A stretch of 58,747 nucleotides of DNA, from positions 1-58,747 of the IMG/VR virus record IMGVR_UViG_3300033148_009015, one strand, 5' to 3'. Within the stretch, counting starts at the first letter, position 1; the number at the start of each line of letters is the position of its first letter. A model generated the notes under the pieces. The model was not told where the DNA came from, searched no databases, and worked only from the letters and a program-made list of their open reading frames with translations. The stretch is from a virus. Shown one piece after another: positions 14,346 to 21,417 of this stretch. The position numbers and the translations under genes are program-made.

Positions 14346-15206
14346 ATGGCAGTGGGACGCATCATTCGCAAGGATATATCGGAGAGCCGCAGGGTCGCCG
14401 CGCTTAAGACCGACAGCGCCCGCCTGCTGTACACTTGGCTCATCGCGCACGCGGACGTGAACGGCAACTTCAGTGCCGACCCGCACGTCGTAAACGGTCG
14501 CGTTCTCACGCGCCTCAGCAAGACGGCTGAGGAGGTGCAGGACTACCTGGATGACCTGGAGTCAACAGGCTTGATAATGCGCTACGAGGCCGACGGGGAC
14601 ATGTATTTGCACATCAGGAAGTTCGCGGAAAAGCAGCCCTGTCTCAACCCGAAGCGCGAGGCCAAACCGCGCATTCCTCTACCTGCAACAGACGAAGGTG
14701 AGACCAACTCCAGACCAACTCCAGACAAACTCCAGACCAACTCCAGACAAACTCCAGACAAACTCCAGACCAACTCCAGACCAACTCCAGACCAACTCCA
14801 GACAAACTCCAGACCTGCGCAGGCACAAATTAAAATTAAAAGTAAAAGTAAAATTAAAACTAAAGACCCCCCCCCATATACCCCCCCCCTACACCGCGAC
14901 AAGCGCCGGCATCTTGAGCACGTATTCCTGACTGACGATGAATACGACAAACTCTGTGCCCGCTTGGGCGAAACTGCCGCCCGCGATTATATCGAGCGGC
15001 TCAACGACTACATCGGCAGCCGTGGGTGCCGATACAAGTCCCACTATCACACGATTCTGACCTGGTGGCGAAACGACAACCCCAATGGCAATCAGCGAGG
15101 CACGATTTCAGGCGCTCAACGAGCGGCTTCGGCAGCGGCAAGCGGCGGCCGCCCGCGAATCAACCAGCAGGATTTCGGCGACCTGCCCTCCGTTGCGCGA
15201 GCATAG
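14346..15206 (+). CDS. Phage replication initiator / replisome organiser (286 aa)
   Basis: The first 105 residues resemble the winged-helix domain of phage replisome organisers (SARLLYTWLIAHADVNGNFSADP, then YLDDLESTGLIMRYEADGD). Residues about 119-157 are an 11-residue repeat (RPTPDKLQTNS type) encoded by 11-bp DNA repeats. The C-terminal part matches the initiator ending LTDDEYDKL...YIERLNDYIGSRGCRYKSHYHTILTW. It probably binds its own internal repeats and recruits the helicase loader encoded next. ATG 14346 follows GGAGG spaced 7. Its end overlaps the loader gene by 122 bases, which is long and leaves the C-terminal 35 residues uncertain. Confidence 0.75.
   Translation: MAVGRIIRKDISESRRVAALKTDSARLLYTWLIAHADVNGNFSADPHVVNGRVLTRLSKTAEEVQDYLDDLESTGLIMRYEADGDMYLHIRKFAEKQPCLNPKREAKPRIPLPATDEGETNSRPTPDKLQTNSRQTPDKLQTNSRPTPDQLQTNSRPAQAQIKIKSKSKIKTKDPPPYTPPLHRDKRRHLEHVFLTDDEYDKLCARLGETAARDYIERLNDYIGSRGCRYKSHYHTILTWWRNDNPNGNQRGTISGAQRAASAAASGGRPRINQQDFGDLPSVARA
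14701..14815 (+). repeat. Ten 11-bp tandem repeats (candidate origin iterons)
   Basis: Ten copies of AGACCAACTCC or AGACAAACTCC run head to tail, plus a partial eleventh. The 11-bp period is close to one helical turn, so all copies face the same side of the helix. Because 11 is not a multiple of 3, the protein repeat has an 11-residue period. An AT-rich stretch follows immediately. The arrangement resembles origins inside initiator genes (as in lambda O). Confidence 0.85.
14827..14866. other. AT-rich segment beside the iterons (candidate DNA-unwinding element)
   Basis: About 40 bases contain almost only A and T (AAATTAAAATTAAAAGTAAA type 6-bp near-repeats) in otherwise GC-rich DNA, directly after the iterons. 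It encodes a Lys/Ile/Ser run. Two runs of nine C separated by ATATA follow (14867-14889). Location and composition fit an origin melting region. Confidence 0.6.
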
Positions 15207-15882
15207 ATGCTCGGACTGTGGCTGTGTGCTGTCCGAGGAGCGAACGACGCCGGTGGTGCATGCCTACTGCAGACCCTGCCAGGCCCGGCGCGACCATCGT
15301 GCCGCAGTTGCCCGCCGGCGCCGGACGCGGGCCCAGCGAGTTGCCGCCCTGGACCAGCTGATTCCGCCGCTGTACGCCGGTGCCCGCCTGCGCCATTTTC
15401 GGCCCGAGTTCCGGCACGAGCTCGTCCGGCATTGGCGCCAGGGCATAGTGTTGTACGGCCCGACCGGCACCGGGAAGTCCTATGCCCTGTGCGCCCTGCT
15501 GCGGGCGCTGACCCTGGCTGGACACTGCTGCACACGCACCAGCTGGATTCGGATGTGCCTGGAGACGCGGGAGGCCTTCGTCCGCGACGCGACCGTTACG
15601 GAGCTGGCTGTGGTGCGGCGCTACAGCCAGGCGCCCGTGCTCTGTATCGAGGACCTCGGCAGCGACAGGCCCGTCGGCCACGAGGAGTCGGCGTTCGCGC
15701 TGCGGCTGTTCTACGCCGTGCTGGACCAGCGCCAGGAGCGGCTTCTCCCGACGCTGATAAGCACAAACAAGACCTTCGGCAACATCGCCAGGAGCTTCGA
15801 CGACCGCATCGCCAGCCGGCTGCGACTGTTCCGGTGGCTGGGCGTCGGCGGCCCCGACCGCCGCAAAGGGGGCCCGCAATGA
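15085..15882 (+). CDS. DnaC/IstB-type AAA+ helicase loader (265 aa)
   Basis: Walker A is GPTGTGKS (residues 125-132) and Walker B is LCIEDLGS. An ISTNKTF sensor and the terminal SRLRLF arginine region follow the DnaC/DnaI pattern. The N-terminus has a CxxCxC...CRPC zinc-binding cluster (42-65), as in DnaI-type loaders. It loads the host replicative helicase at the origin next to the initiator. ATG 15085 lies inside the initiator gene without an obvious SD, so a later start is possible. Its stop overlaps the next ATG (ATGA). Confidence 0.8.
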   Translation: MAISEARFQALNERLRQRQAAAARESTSRISATCPPLREHRCSDCGCVLSEERTTPVVHAYCRPCQARRDHRAAVARRRRTRAQRVAALDQLIPPLYAGARLRHFRPEFRHELVRHWRQGIVLYGPTGTGKSYALCALLRALTLAGHCCTRTSWIRMCLETREAFVRDATVTELAVVRRYSQAPVLCIEDLGSDRPVGHEESAFALRLFYAVLDQRQERLLPTLISTNKTFGNIARSFDDRIASRLRLFRWLGVGGPDRRKGGPQ

Positions 15883-16346
15883 GCGCGCCGTTGCGAGCGA
15901 GCTTCCTACAGGACAAGGGCATCTGGCCCGAGTCGGCCGGACCGCCCTGCCGCGTGGCCCTGGCGGACCTGCGTACTGCCCTGGCCGAGGCGGGCGCGGT
16001 GGAGGTCCTGGTGGACGTGCCGGTCACGCCGGACGAGCAGCTGTCGCTGGCGGAGGTCCTGCGGGACCTGGGGGCCAGGGATGTAGTGCTGCACTACGCG
16101 GACATGGCAGCTCCTCAGACCGAGGCGGCCGACTCGGCGGGCACGCCGCGCGGCCTGTGCACGGCGGAGCAGGCCGCCCGTGCCCTCGAGATGCTCGATG
16201 AGGTCCTCGCCAGCGCCCGCGCCAGCAGGTCCGTTGCGGCAAGGCTCGCCGGGCTGAAGGCCTGCCGCCGGGCCTTTACCGCCGCCGAGCTGGCGGACAT
16301 CGCGTCGTTGCACGCGAATCTTGTGGGCGACGAGGCAGTCGAATGA
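15879..16346 (+). CDS. Hypothetical protein (155 aa)
   Basis: Unrecognised. Largely helical and Ala/Leu/Glu-rich, with a strand-like segment VEVLVDVPVTPDEQLSLAEV early on. The ATG overlaps the stop of the helicase loader, so translation is coupled and a role in replication is plausible by position only. It is the last gene before the 400-base control region. Confidence 0.6.
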   Translation: MSAPLRASFLQDKGIWPESAGPPCRVALADLRTALAEAGAVEVLVDVPVTPDEQLSLAEVLRDLGARDVVLHYADMAAPQTEAADSAGTPRGLCTAEQAARALEMLDEVLASARASRSVAARLAGLKACRRAFTAAELADIASLHANLVGDEAVE

Positions 16347-16508
16347 GCCTTCGGGACTGCGCGCCTGTGCGGGCATCGTATTGCCCCGAATCGTTGCGCC
16401 AGACCGCGCAGGAGGGCCAAACGCAAGGACATAGGCGGTTTTCTGCCTTGGGATAGAGTTTTTCGATTCTGCGCAATCCTCGTGCGTTTTTCGGGCAAGT
16501 GTGTGGTA
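16347..16508. other. Gene-free stretch upstream of the 32-bp repeats
   Basis: No convincing gene is seen. It contains the AAGGACATAG copy of the shared intergenic motif (16425-16434), an inverted repeat around GGCGGTTTTCTGCC, and two TTTTTCG runs, but no clear intrinsic terminator for the upstream operon. Confidence 0.5.
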
Positions 16509-16668
16509 ACTATGTATATTGTTACGTCTCTGCTGAGAAGTATGCGCATCGTGTTACTGGTCGGGTTGAAAATATGCGCACCGTGCTACCGATTAGGTTG
16601 TGGGTATGCGCATCGTGTTACGTAATGGCTCGCAAGTATGCGCACTTTTGCAGGCCGTGGCCGAAAAA
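16509..16668 (+). repeat. Array of 32-bp-periodic direct repeats (candidate binding array)
   Basis: The core TATGCGCAtcGTGTTAC starts at 16541, 16573 and 16605, with a shorter version (TATGCGCAC) at 16637, all exactly 32 bp apart. A diverged copy (TATGTATATTGTTAC) lies at 16511, two bases out of phase. Each core is 17 bp with about 15 bp between. Each starts with a TGCGCA palindrome. A 32-bp period is three helical turns. The array is directly upstream of the ParB-like, methyltransferase and terminase genes, so it may be a ParB operator, a centromere-like site or a packaging (pac) site. Confidence 0.8.
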
Positions 16669-16715
16669 TACGTACTTACCACAATGTGGAAACTACGTAG
16701 ATTTTGCGGTGGTCC

Positions 16716-16743
16716 TTGACAGCCGGGCATTGCCGGCTATAGA
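16716..16743 (+). promoter_or_regulatory. Promoter with palindromic operator for the ParB/terminase operon
   Basis: A consensus -35 TTGACA (16716-16721) and -10 TATAGA (16738-16743) have a 16-base spacer. A perfect palindrome AGCCGG-GCATTG-CCGGCT (16721-16738) fills the spacer and overlaps both hexamers. Transcription would start around 16750, only about five bases before the ATG at 16755, so the mRNA would be nearly leaderless. Confidence 0.7.
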
Positions 16744-16754
16744 CTGGGGCCGCC

Positions 16755-17345
16755 ATGAGCGCTGAAGCCGGAACAAATAGAGTCTTGCCACAGGACCTCG
16801 ATGTCCAGTGGATGCCCATCGGCAAGGTGAAGCCCTACCCCAGGAACCCGCGCGCGAATGACGCGGCCGTGGACAGTGTCGCACGCAGCATAAGCGAATT
16901 CGGTTGGCGGCAGCCCATCGTCGTTGACCGCGACATGGTCGTCGTCGCAGGACATACGCGGCTGAAGGCGGCGAAGAAGCTCCGCCTGAAGGTTGTGCCG
17001 GTCCACGTGGCGGCGAATCTCACGCCCGAACAAGCAAGGGCGTATCGCCTGATGGATAATCGCTCACATGACTTTTCGGGCTGGGACATGCCTGTTCTCC
17101 AGGAGGAACTGGCGGAGCTGGAGCTTGCCGGCTACGACCTCTCACTTACGGGCTGGTCACAATTGGAAGTTGCCTCCGCCGAACTTGCGGGCGTCCAGGA
17201 CGAGGACGCCGAGCCGCCAGAGCTGCCGGACTATATCAGTTTCGTCGTGACGCCGGAAGAACGCCGGGAAATCGAGGACGCCCTGGCTCAGCAACGCGGC
17301 GCGAATCCAACGGAGCGATTGCTATGGCTGATAAGGAGCAGATAG
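16755..17345 (+). CDS. ParB/Srx-fold nuclease-like DNA-binding protein (196 aa)
   Basis: Residues 20-90 match the ParB N-terminal domain: KVKPYPRNPR, SISEFGWRQPIVVD, and the GHxR-like box VVAGHTRLKAA (63-73). The C-terminal half lacks a methyltransferase and is acidic. ParB-like proteins of phages often precede terminase and DNA methyltransferases. It could bind the 32-bp repeats just upstream or act in DNA modification. Only GGGG spaced 5 precedes the ATG, consistent with a near-leaderless transcript. It overlaps the next gene by 22 bases. Confidence 0.75.
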   Translation: MSAEAGTNRVLPQDLDVQWMPIGKVKPYPRNPRANDAAVDSVARSISEFGWRQPIVVDRDMVVVAGHTRLKAAKKLRLKVVPVHVAANLTPEQARAYRLMDNRSHDFSGWDMPVLQEELAELELAGYDLSLTGWSQLEVASAELAGVQDEDAEPPELPDYISFVVTPEERREIEDALAQQRGANPTERLLWLIRSR

Positions 17346-17776
17346 TTTACCGCCGAGCCACCATGAGGGACCTGCCGCGAATCTGCGAATTCGTGGACTG
17401 GTGGCTCGCCGGGCGCGCCAAGGCAAGAGGGGTTAAGAACGCCGGAGACGATTATTTTGTCACCCCGTCGCAGCACCGCGCATACCTAAAGGGCTGCCAT
17501 GTACTCTTGGCCGAGGCTGGCGATAGAATCGTCGGCTGGGCCGTAAAGGAGCCCACTAACGTCCTGATACATCTGCTCGTCGCGGCGGATTGGCGGGGCC
17601 GCGGCATCGGCAAGAAGATGCTCCACATCTTGGACCCGGACATCATCCGCAGCAAGAGCGACCAGACGACAGGCGACCCGGCCCGGTTCTACGAGGCACA
17701 AGGATATATGAGAATGGGGCACGTGAAGGTCGGCCGCAAGCGAAACATAGACCTCATGGCCAAACGGATGTCGTAA
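17324..17776 (+). CDS. GNAT-family N-acyltransferase (150 aa)
   Basis: The acetyl-CoA-binding motif A is seen as LLVAADWRGRGIGKKML (about 83-99), and FYEAQGYMRMG gives the typical C-terminal turn. It transfers an acyl group from CoA to an amine. Phage GNAT proteins include Mom, which modifies adenine in Mu DNA. A GNAT between two ParB-domain genes and a methyltransferase, just before terminase, raises the idea of DNA modification, though a protein or small-molecule target is equally possible. ATG 17324 lies inside the ParB-like gene, with GGAGCG-type signal weak. Confidence 0.75.
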   Translation: MADKEQIVYRRATMRDLPRICEFVDWWLAGRAKARGVKNAGDDYFVTPSQHRAYLKGCHVLLAEAGDRIVGWAVKEPTNVLIHLLVAADWRGRGIGKKMLHILDPDIIRSKSDQTTGDPARFYEAQGYMRMGHVKVGRKRNIDLMAKRMS

Positions 17777-17780
17777 TCCA

Positions 17781-19190
17781 GTGGCAAAAACAACTACAAA
17801 ATCGAAACTGAAACCGAAAATGCAACCAGCGGCGCCCGCCCCGACAATCCACTGCAACTACGACGAGCTGCTGCCGGTCAAGGACTTCAGGCCGCATCCA
17901 GCGAACCCCGCCAGGCACCCCGAGCACCAGGTGGAGTTGCTGGCAAAGATAATCGCCGCCCACGGCATCCGGCACCCGATAACCGTGAGCAAGCGGTCGG
18001 GCTTTGTCGTTAGCGGCCACTGCCGGCTGCTGGCCGCCAAAGAGCTTGGCCTCGAGCGCTTCCCGGCCGACATGCAGGACTTCGCCAGCGAGGCCGAGGA
18101 GCTGGCCGTCCTCGTGGCCGACAACCAGGTGGCGGAGCTGGCCGAGACCGACGGGCAAATAATGGCCGACGTGCTCGTCGAACTCGACCAGGCGAACTAT
18201 CCGCTGGAGCTGACGGCGCTAACAGAAGAAGAGATTGTCGATTATATCGAAGGTCCTATTGACGACATGGCGGGCCTGACCGACCCCGATGCGGTGCCGG
18301 AGCCTCCCGACGAGGCCGTCACGCAGCCGGGCGACCTGTGGTCGCTCGGCAACCATCGCCTCCTCTGCGGCGATTCCGGCAAGGCCGAGGACGTGGACCG
18401 GCTGCTCGACGGGGCGACCGTGCAGCTGGTGAACACCGACCCGCCGTACAACGTCGGCGTCGCCCCCCGTAGCGGCAACGCCATCGCAGCCTCGGGCGAC
18501 CGTCCCGTCGGCCAGCAGGGCATTGACATCGCCATCCGGGGCAAGAAGCCCATACATGGGACGAAATACGCTCAGACAAAGAAGCTCCGCCCTAAGGACC
18601 GGCCGCTCGTCAACGACTCCGTCTCGGACGAGGAGTTCGCGCGGCTCCTGCGGGCGTGGTTTAGGAACATCCAGGGCGTGCTCGAACCCGGGCGGTCGTT
18701 CTACATCTGGGGCGGTCACTCGAATGTGTGCAATTATCCGGCTGTCCTCAAAGAATGTGGACTCTACTTCTCGCAGACAATAGTCTGGGTCAAGGAACAT
18801 CCGGGTCTCGCGGGCAAGGACTTCCTCGCGAATCACGAGTGGTGCTTCTATGGTTGGAGGGAGGGCGCAGCCCACTGGTTCAACGCGGAGATTACCAGCG
18901 CGACTGATGTTTGGAGTGTCAAGAAGGTCCCGCCGCAATCAAAGGTGCATTTGACCGAGAAGCCCGTGGAACTGGCGGTGCGTGCCATGACCTACAGCAG
19001 CAAGCCGGGGGAGAACGTGCTGGACCTGTTCGGCGGCTCGGGCAGCACTCTCATCGCGGCCGAGAAGATGGGCCGCCGGGCGTTCCTCATGGAAATCGAC
19101 CCGCTCTACTGCGACGTCATCGTCAAAAGGTGGGAGGAGTTTACGGGAAGGAAGGCCGAGAGGACATCGGCCGCATTTGATGGCGAGTGA
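17781..19190 (+). CDS. ParB-domain fused to N4/N6 DNA methyltransferase (469 aa)
   Basis: Residues 30-120 form a ParB domain (VKDFRPHPANPARH; VVSGHCRLLAAKEL at 76-89). After a linker, residues 185-460 form an amino-methyltransferase with DPPY (220-223) first and FGGSGSTL later, the beta-class order. It methylates adenine N6 or cytosine N4. The ParB part may read a nearby site or bind nucleotide. It probably protects phage DNA from host restriction. Translation starts at GTG 17781 with no clear SD, so coupling to the GNAT gene four bases upstream is likely. Confidence 0.85.
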   Translation: MAKTTTKSKLKPKMQPAAPAPTIHCNYDELLPVKDFRPHPANPARHPEHQVELLAKIIAAHGIRHPITVSKRSGFVVSGHCRLLAAKELGLERFPADMQDFASEAEELAVLVADNQVAELAETDGQIMADVLVELDQANYPLELTALTEEEIVDYIEGPIDDMAGLTDPDAVPEPPDEAVTQPGDLWSLGNHRLLCGDSGKAEDVDRLLDGATVQLVNTDPPYNVGVAPRSGNAIAASGDRPVGQQGIDIAIRGKKPIHGTKYAQTKKLRPKDRPLVNDSVSDEEFARLLRAWFRNIQGVLEPGRSFYIWGGHSNVCNYPAVLKECGLYFSQTIVWVKEHPGLAGKDFLANHEWCFYGWREGAAHWFNAEITSATDVWSVKKVPPQSKVHLTEKPVELAVRAMTYSSKPGENVLDLFGGSGSTLIAAEKMGRRAFLMEIDPLYCDVIVKRWEEFTGRKAERTSAAFDGE

Positions 19191-19196
19191 GCCGAC

Positions 19197-19961
19197 ATGC
19201 CGGGCAAGAAAAAGACCAAGTCCGCCAAGCGCTACAAGCCCGACGAGGTCAAGCGAATGAAGCGCGCCTATATGCGGACGCAGAGCTATGCCATGGCCGC
19301 CAAGGTCGTCGGCTGTCACCCGACCACCATCCGGCGGTTCGCCAAGCGCCTGGGCTGGACCGAGCCCATCGACCGCAACGCGCTTAAGGGGCGAGAGACC
19401 ACCCTCACCGCCGACATTGCCGTCCGCCTGGCAATCGGCTGGCGGGAGAACATCGGCGACGAGACGCTGGCGGCGCTGGTCGGCGTTAGCCATGGGCAGC
19501 TCCGCTGGTGGCTCGAGAACAATACACAGGTGACAATCGTCCGCCGGGTGCACAAACTTGGCCCCGATGGAAAGCCGCTGACGGACGCCAACGGCAACGA
19601 GGTTGTCGAGCGGCGGGCCGAGGAGATTGGACTGCACGACTTACGGGTGAAGGCGCGCGCCGAACTCGAGTTCGATTACCTGGCCAAGCACGCGCGAGCA
19701 ATCGAGCGTGCCCTGGCGGCCGGCGACCTGCGCACCGCGATGCATGGCATCGAATGGCGCCTAACTGTGCACAATAGACCCAAATATGCGGGGACCGCCC
19801 CCGTGCAGGTGAATGTGAGCCAGCAGCTCCAGAATCTCGTGAACATCGAGGAGCTGAACCTGCCGCTCGAGGTGCGCAAGCAGATACTCTTCGAGATTCG
19901 CAGGCGGCGCGCCGCAGAGGCCGACCCCCGCGGGAAGGGGGCGCGGCATGCCGGGGAATGA
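19197..19961 (+). CDS. terS: Terminase small subunit-like DNA-binding protein (254 aa)
   Basis: The N-terminal region has a helix-turn-helix (MAAKVVGCHPTTIRRFAKRLGW) and a second HTH-like segment (ALVGVSHGQLRWWLENN). The rest is helical. Position immediately before the large terminase (4-base gap) supports the small subunit, which recognises the packaging site. The 32-bp repeats 2.5 kb upstream are one candidate target. ATG 19197 follows GAGTGAGCCGAC. Small subunits are poorly conserved, so the call rests mainly on context plus the HTH. Confidence 0.65.
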   Translation: MPGKKKTKSAKRYKPDEVKRMKRAYMRTQSYAMAAKVVGCHPTTIRRFAKRLGWTEPIDRNALKGRETTLTADIAVRLAIGWRENIGDETLAALVGVSHGQLRWWLENNTQVTIVRRVHKLGPDGKPLTDANGNEVVERRAEEIGLHDLRVKARAELEFDYLAKHARAIERALAAGDLRTAMHGIEWRLTVHNRPKYAGTAPVQVNVSQQLQNLVNIEELNLPLEVRKQILFEIRRRRAAEADPRGKGARHAGE

Positions 19962-19964
19962 ACG

Positions 19965-21401
19965 ATGGCGAGCGGCAAGTCGACACTACTACTGGACGAG
20001 CTCGACGTGATGGCCAGCGTCGTCAAGGACAGCCTGTACGAGTTCCTGCTGGAGTTCTGGCCGGATGTCTGCGCCGAGCCGTACATCGACAACTGGCATA
20101 TCCCCTACCTGTGCGGTGAGCTCGAACGCATCGCGCGGCGCGCGGCCAGCGGCCTGCCCCGCGAGCACGACCTGGTCGTCAACATCAGCCCCGGCAGCAC
20201 AAAGAGCCTGCTGGTGAGCGTGATGTTCCCCGCCTGGGTCTGGACGTGGTGGCCGAGCGCGAGCTTCATCGCGGCCAGCTACACCTACAGCCTGGCCGTC
20301 CGCCTGAGCCGAATGAACCGCATGTTGGTGCGCTGCGAGCGGTACGCGGCGGCCTTCCCGGCCACGCACATCATCGAGGACCAGGACACGAAGGGCTACT
20401 TCGTCAACCTGTCGAAGGGCGAGCGAATGTGCGCCGGAATTGACGGGGACGTGGTCGGCCGGCATGCGGATTTCATCCTCATCGACGACCCGCTCAAACC
20501 CAAGGGCGCCCGCAGCGAGGCCGAGCTGGCCAGCGCGAACATCTTCATCCGCGAGACGCTCTGGAGCCGCAAAAAGGACAAGGCCGTGACGCCGACGATA
20601 CTCATCATGCAGCGGCTCCACGAGGACGACCCGACCGGCATGATGCTGCGCGAGTTCGGCGGCGCGGTCCGGCACATCTGCCTGCCGGCGGAGCTGACCG
20701 ACGCGGTCAAGCCGCGCGAGCTGCGGCGCCGCTATATTGACGGCCTTATGGACCCCAGGCGGCTCGGCCGCGCGGTGCTCGACGAGGAGCGGCGCGTCGG
20801 CGAGTTCTACTACTCCGGCCAGTTCCTCCAGAGCCCCGTGCCCCCGTCGGGCGGCATGTTCAAGGCCGAGCGCCTGCGCATCGACACGCCGACTGGCCCG
20901 TGGACGCAGCGCGTGCGGTACTGGGACAAGGGCGGCACCAGGGACGGCGGGGCGTACACCGTCGGTGTGCTGATGGGCCGCAACTGCGATGGGCGATTCT
21001 GGGTGCTGGACGTTGTGCGCGGCCAGTGGGATGCCGCCGAGCGCGAGGCCAGAATCCAGCAGACCGCGGCGGTGGACGGCAAGGCCGTGATAATCGGCAT
21101 CGAGCAGGAGCCCGGCAGCGGCGGCAAGGAGTCCGCCGAGGCCACAGCCCGGCGGCTGGCCGGCTACCGCGTCCGTCTGGACCGGCCGACCGGGGACAAG
21201 GCGGCCAGGGCCGACCCGTTCGCCGCGCAGGTGAACGCCGGCAACGTCTGCCTTGCGCGCGGCGAATGGAACTCCGAGTACATAAGCGAGTTGACATTCT
21301 TCCCCGAGAGCCGGTATAAGGACCAGGTGGACGCCAGCAGCGGCGCGTTCAAGCTGCTTACGCGGCCGACAATCCGCGTCGGCGGCGGATTCATAACCTG
21401 A
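19965..21401 (+). CDS. terL: Terminase large subunit (478 aa)
   Basis: The ATPase domain has a deviant Walker A (ISPGSTKS, 74-81), Walker B (FILIDDP, 170-176) and coupling region. The C-terminal nuclease domain shows YWDKGGT (first catalytic Asp) and KDQVDASSG near the end. It cuts concatemeric DNA and powers packaging into the prohead. Length is typical of this family. ATG 19965 follows the small subunit with a weak SD. The WDKGGT-type nuclease motif is the form seen in many siphophages with headful packaging, but the packaging type is not proven. Confidence 0.92.
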   Translation: MASGKSTLLLDELDVMASVVKDSLYEFLLEFWPDVCAEPYIDNWHIPYLCGELERIARRAASGLPREHDLVVNISPGSTKSLLVSVMFPAWVWTWWPSASFIAASYTYSLAVRLSRMNRMLVRCERYAAAFPATHIIEDQDTKGYFVNLSKGERMCAGIDGDVVGRHADFILIDDPLKPKGARSEAELASANIFIRETLWSRKKDKAVTPTILIMQRLHEDDPTGMMLREFGGAVRHICLPAELTDAVKPRELRRRYIDGLMDPRRLGRAVLDEERRVGEFYYSGQFLQSPVPPSGGMFKAERLRIDTPTGPWTQRVRYWDKGGTRDGGAYTVGVLMGRNCDGRFWVLDVVRGQWDAAEREARIQQTAAVDGKAVIIGIEQEPGSGGKESAEATARRLAGYRVRLDRPTGDKAARADPFAAQVNAGNVCLARGEWNSEYISELTFFPESRYKDQVDASSGAFKLLTRPTIRVGGGFIT

Positions 21402-21417
21402 GTTGGAGCACAACCCA

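Noticed and set aside
14227-14460. Leaderless 77-codon frame starting at the predicted transcript start
   Set aside because: It runs through both stems of the leader and into the initiator gene in another frame. No coding character.
16509-16668. Possible CRISPR array
   Set aside because: Only three good repeats, 17-bp core with 15-bp spacing, cores vary and decay at both ends, and no cas genes. Better read as a protein-binding array.
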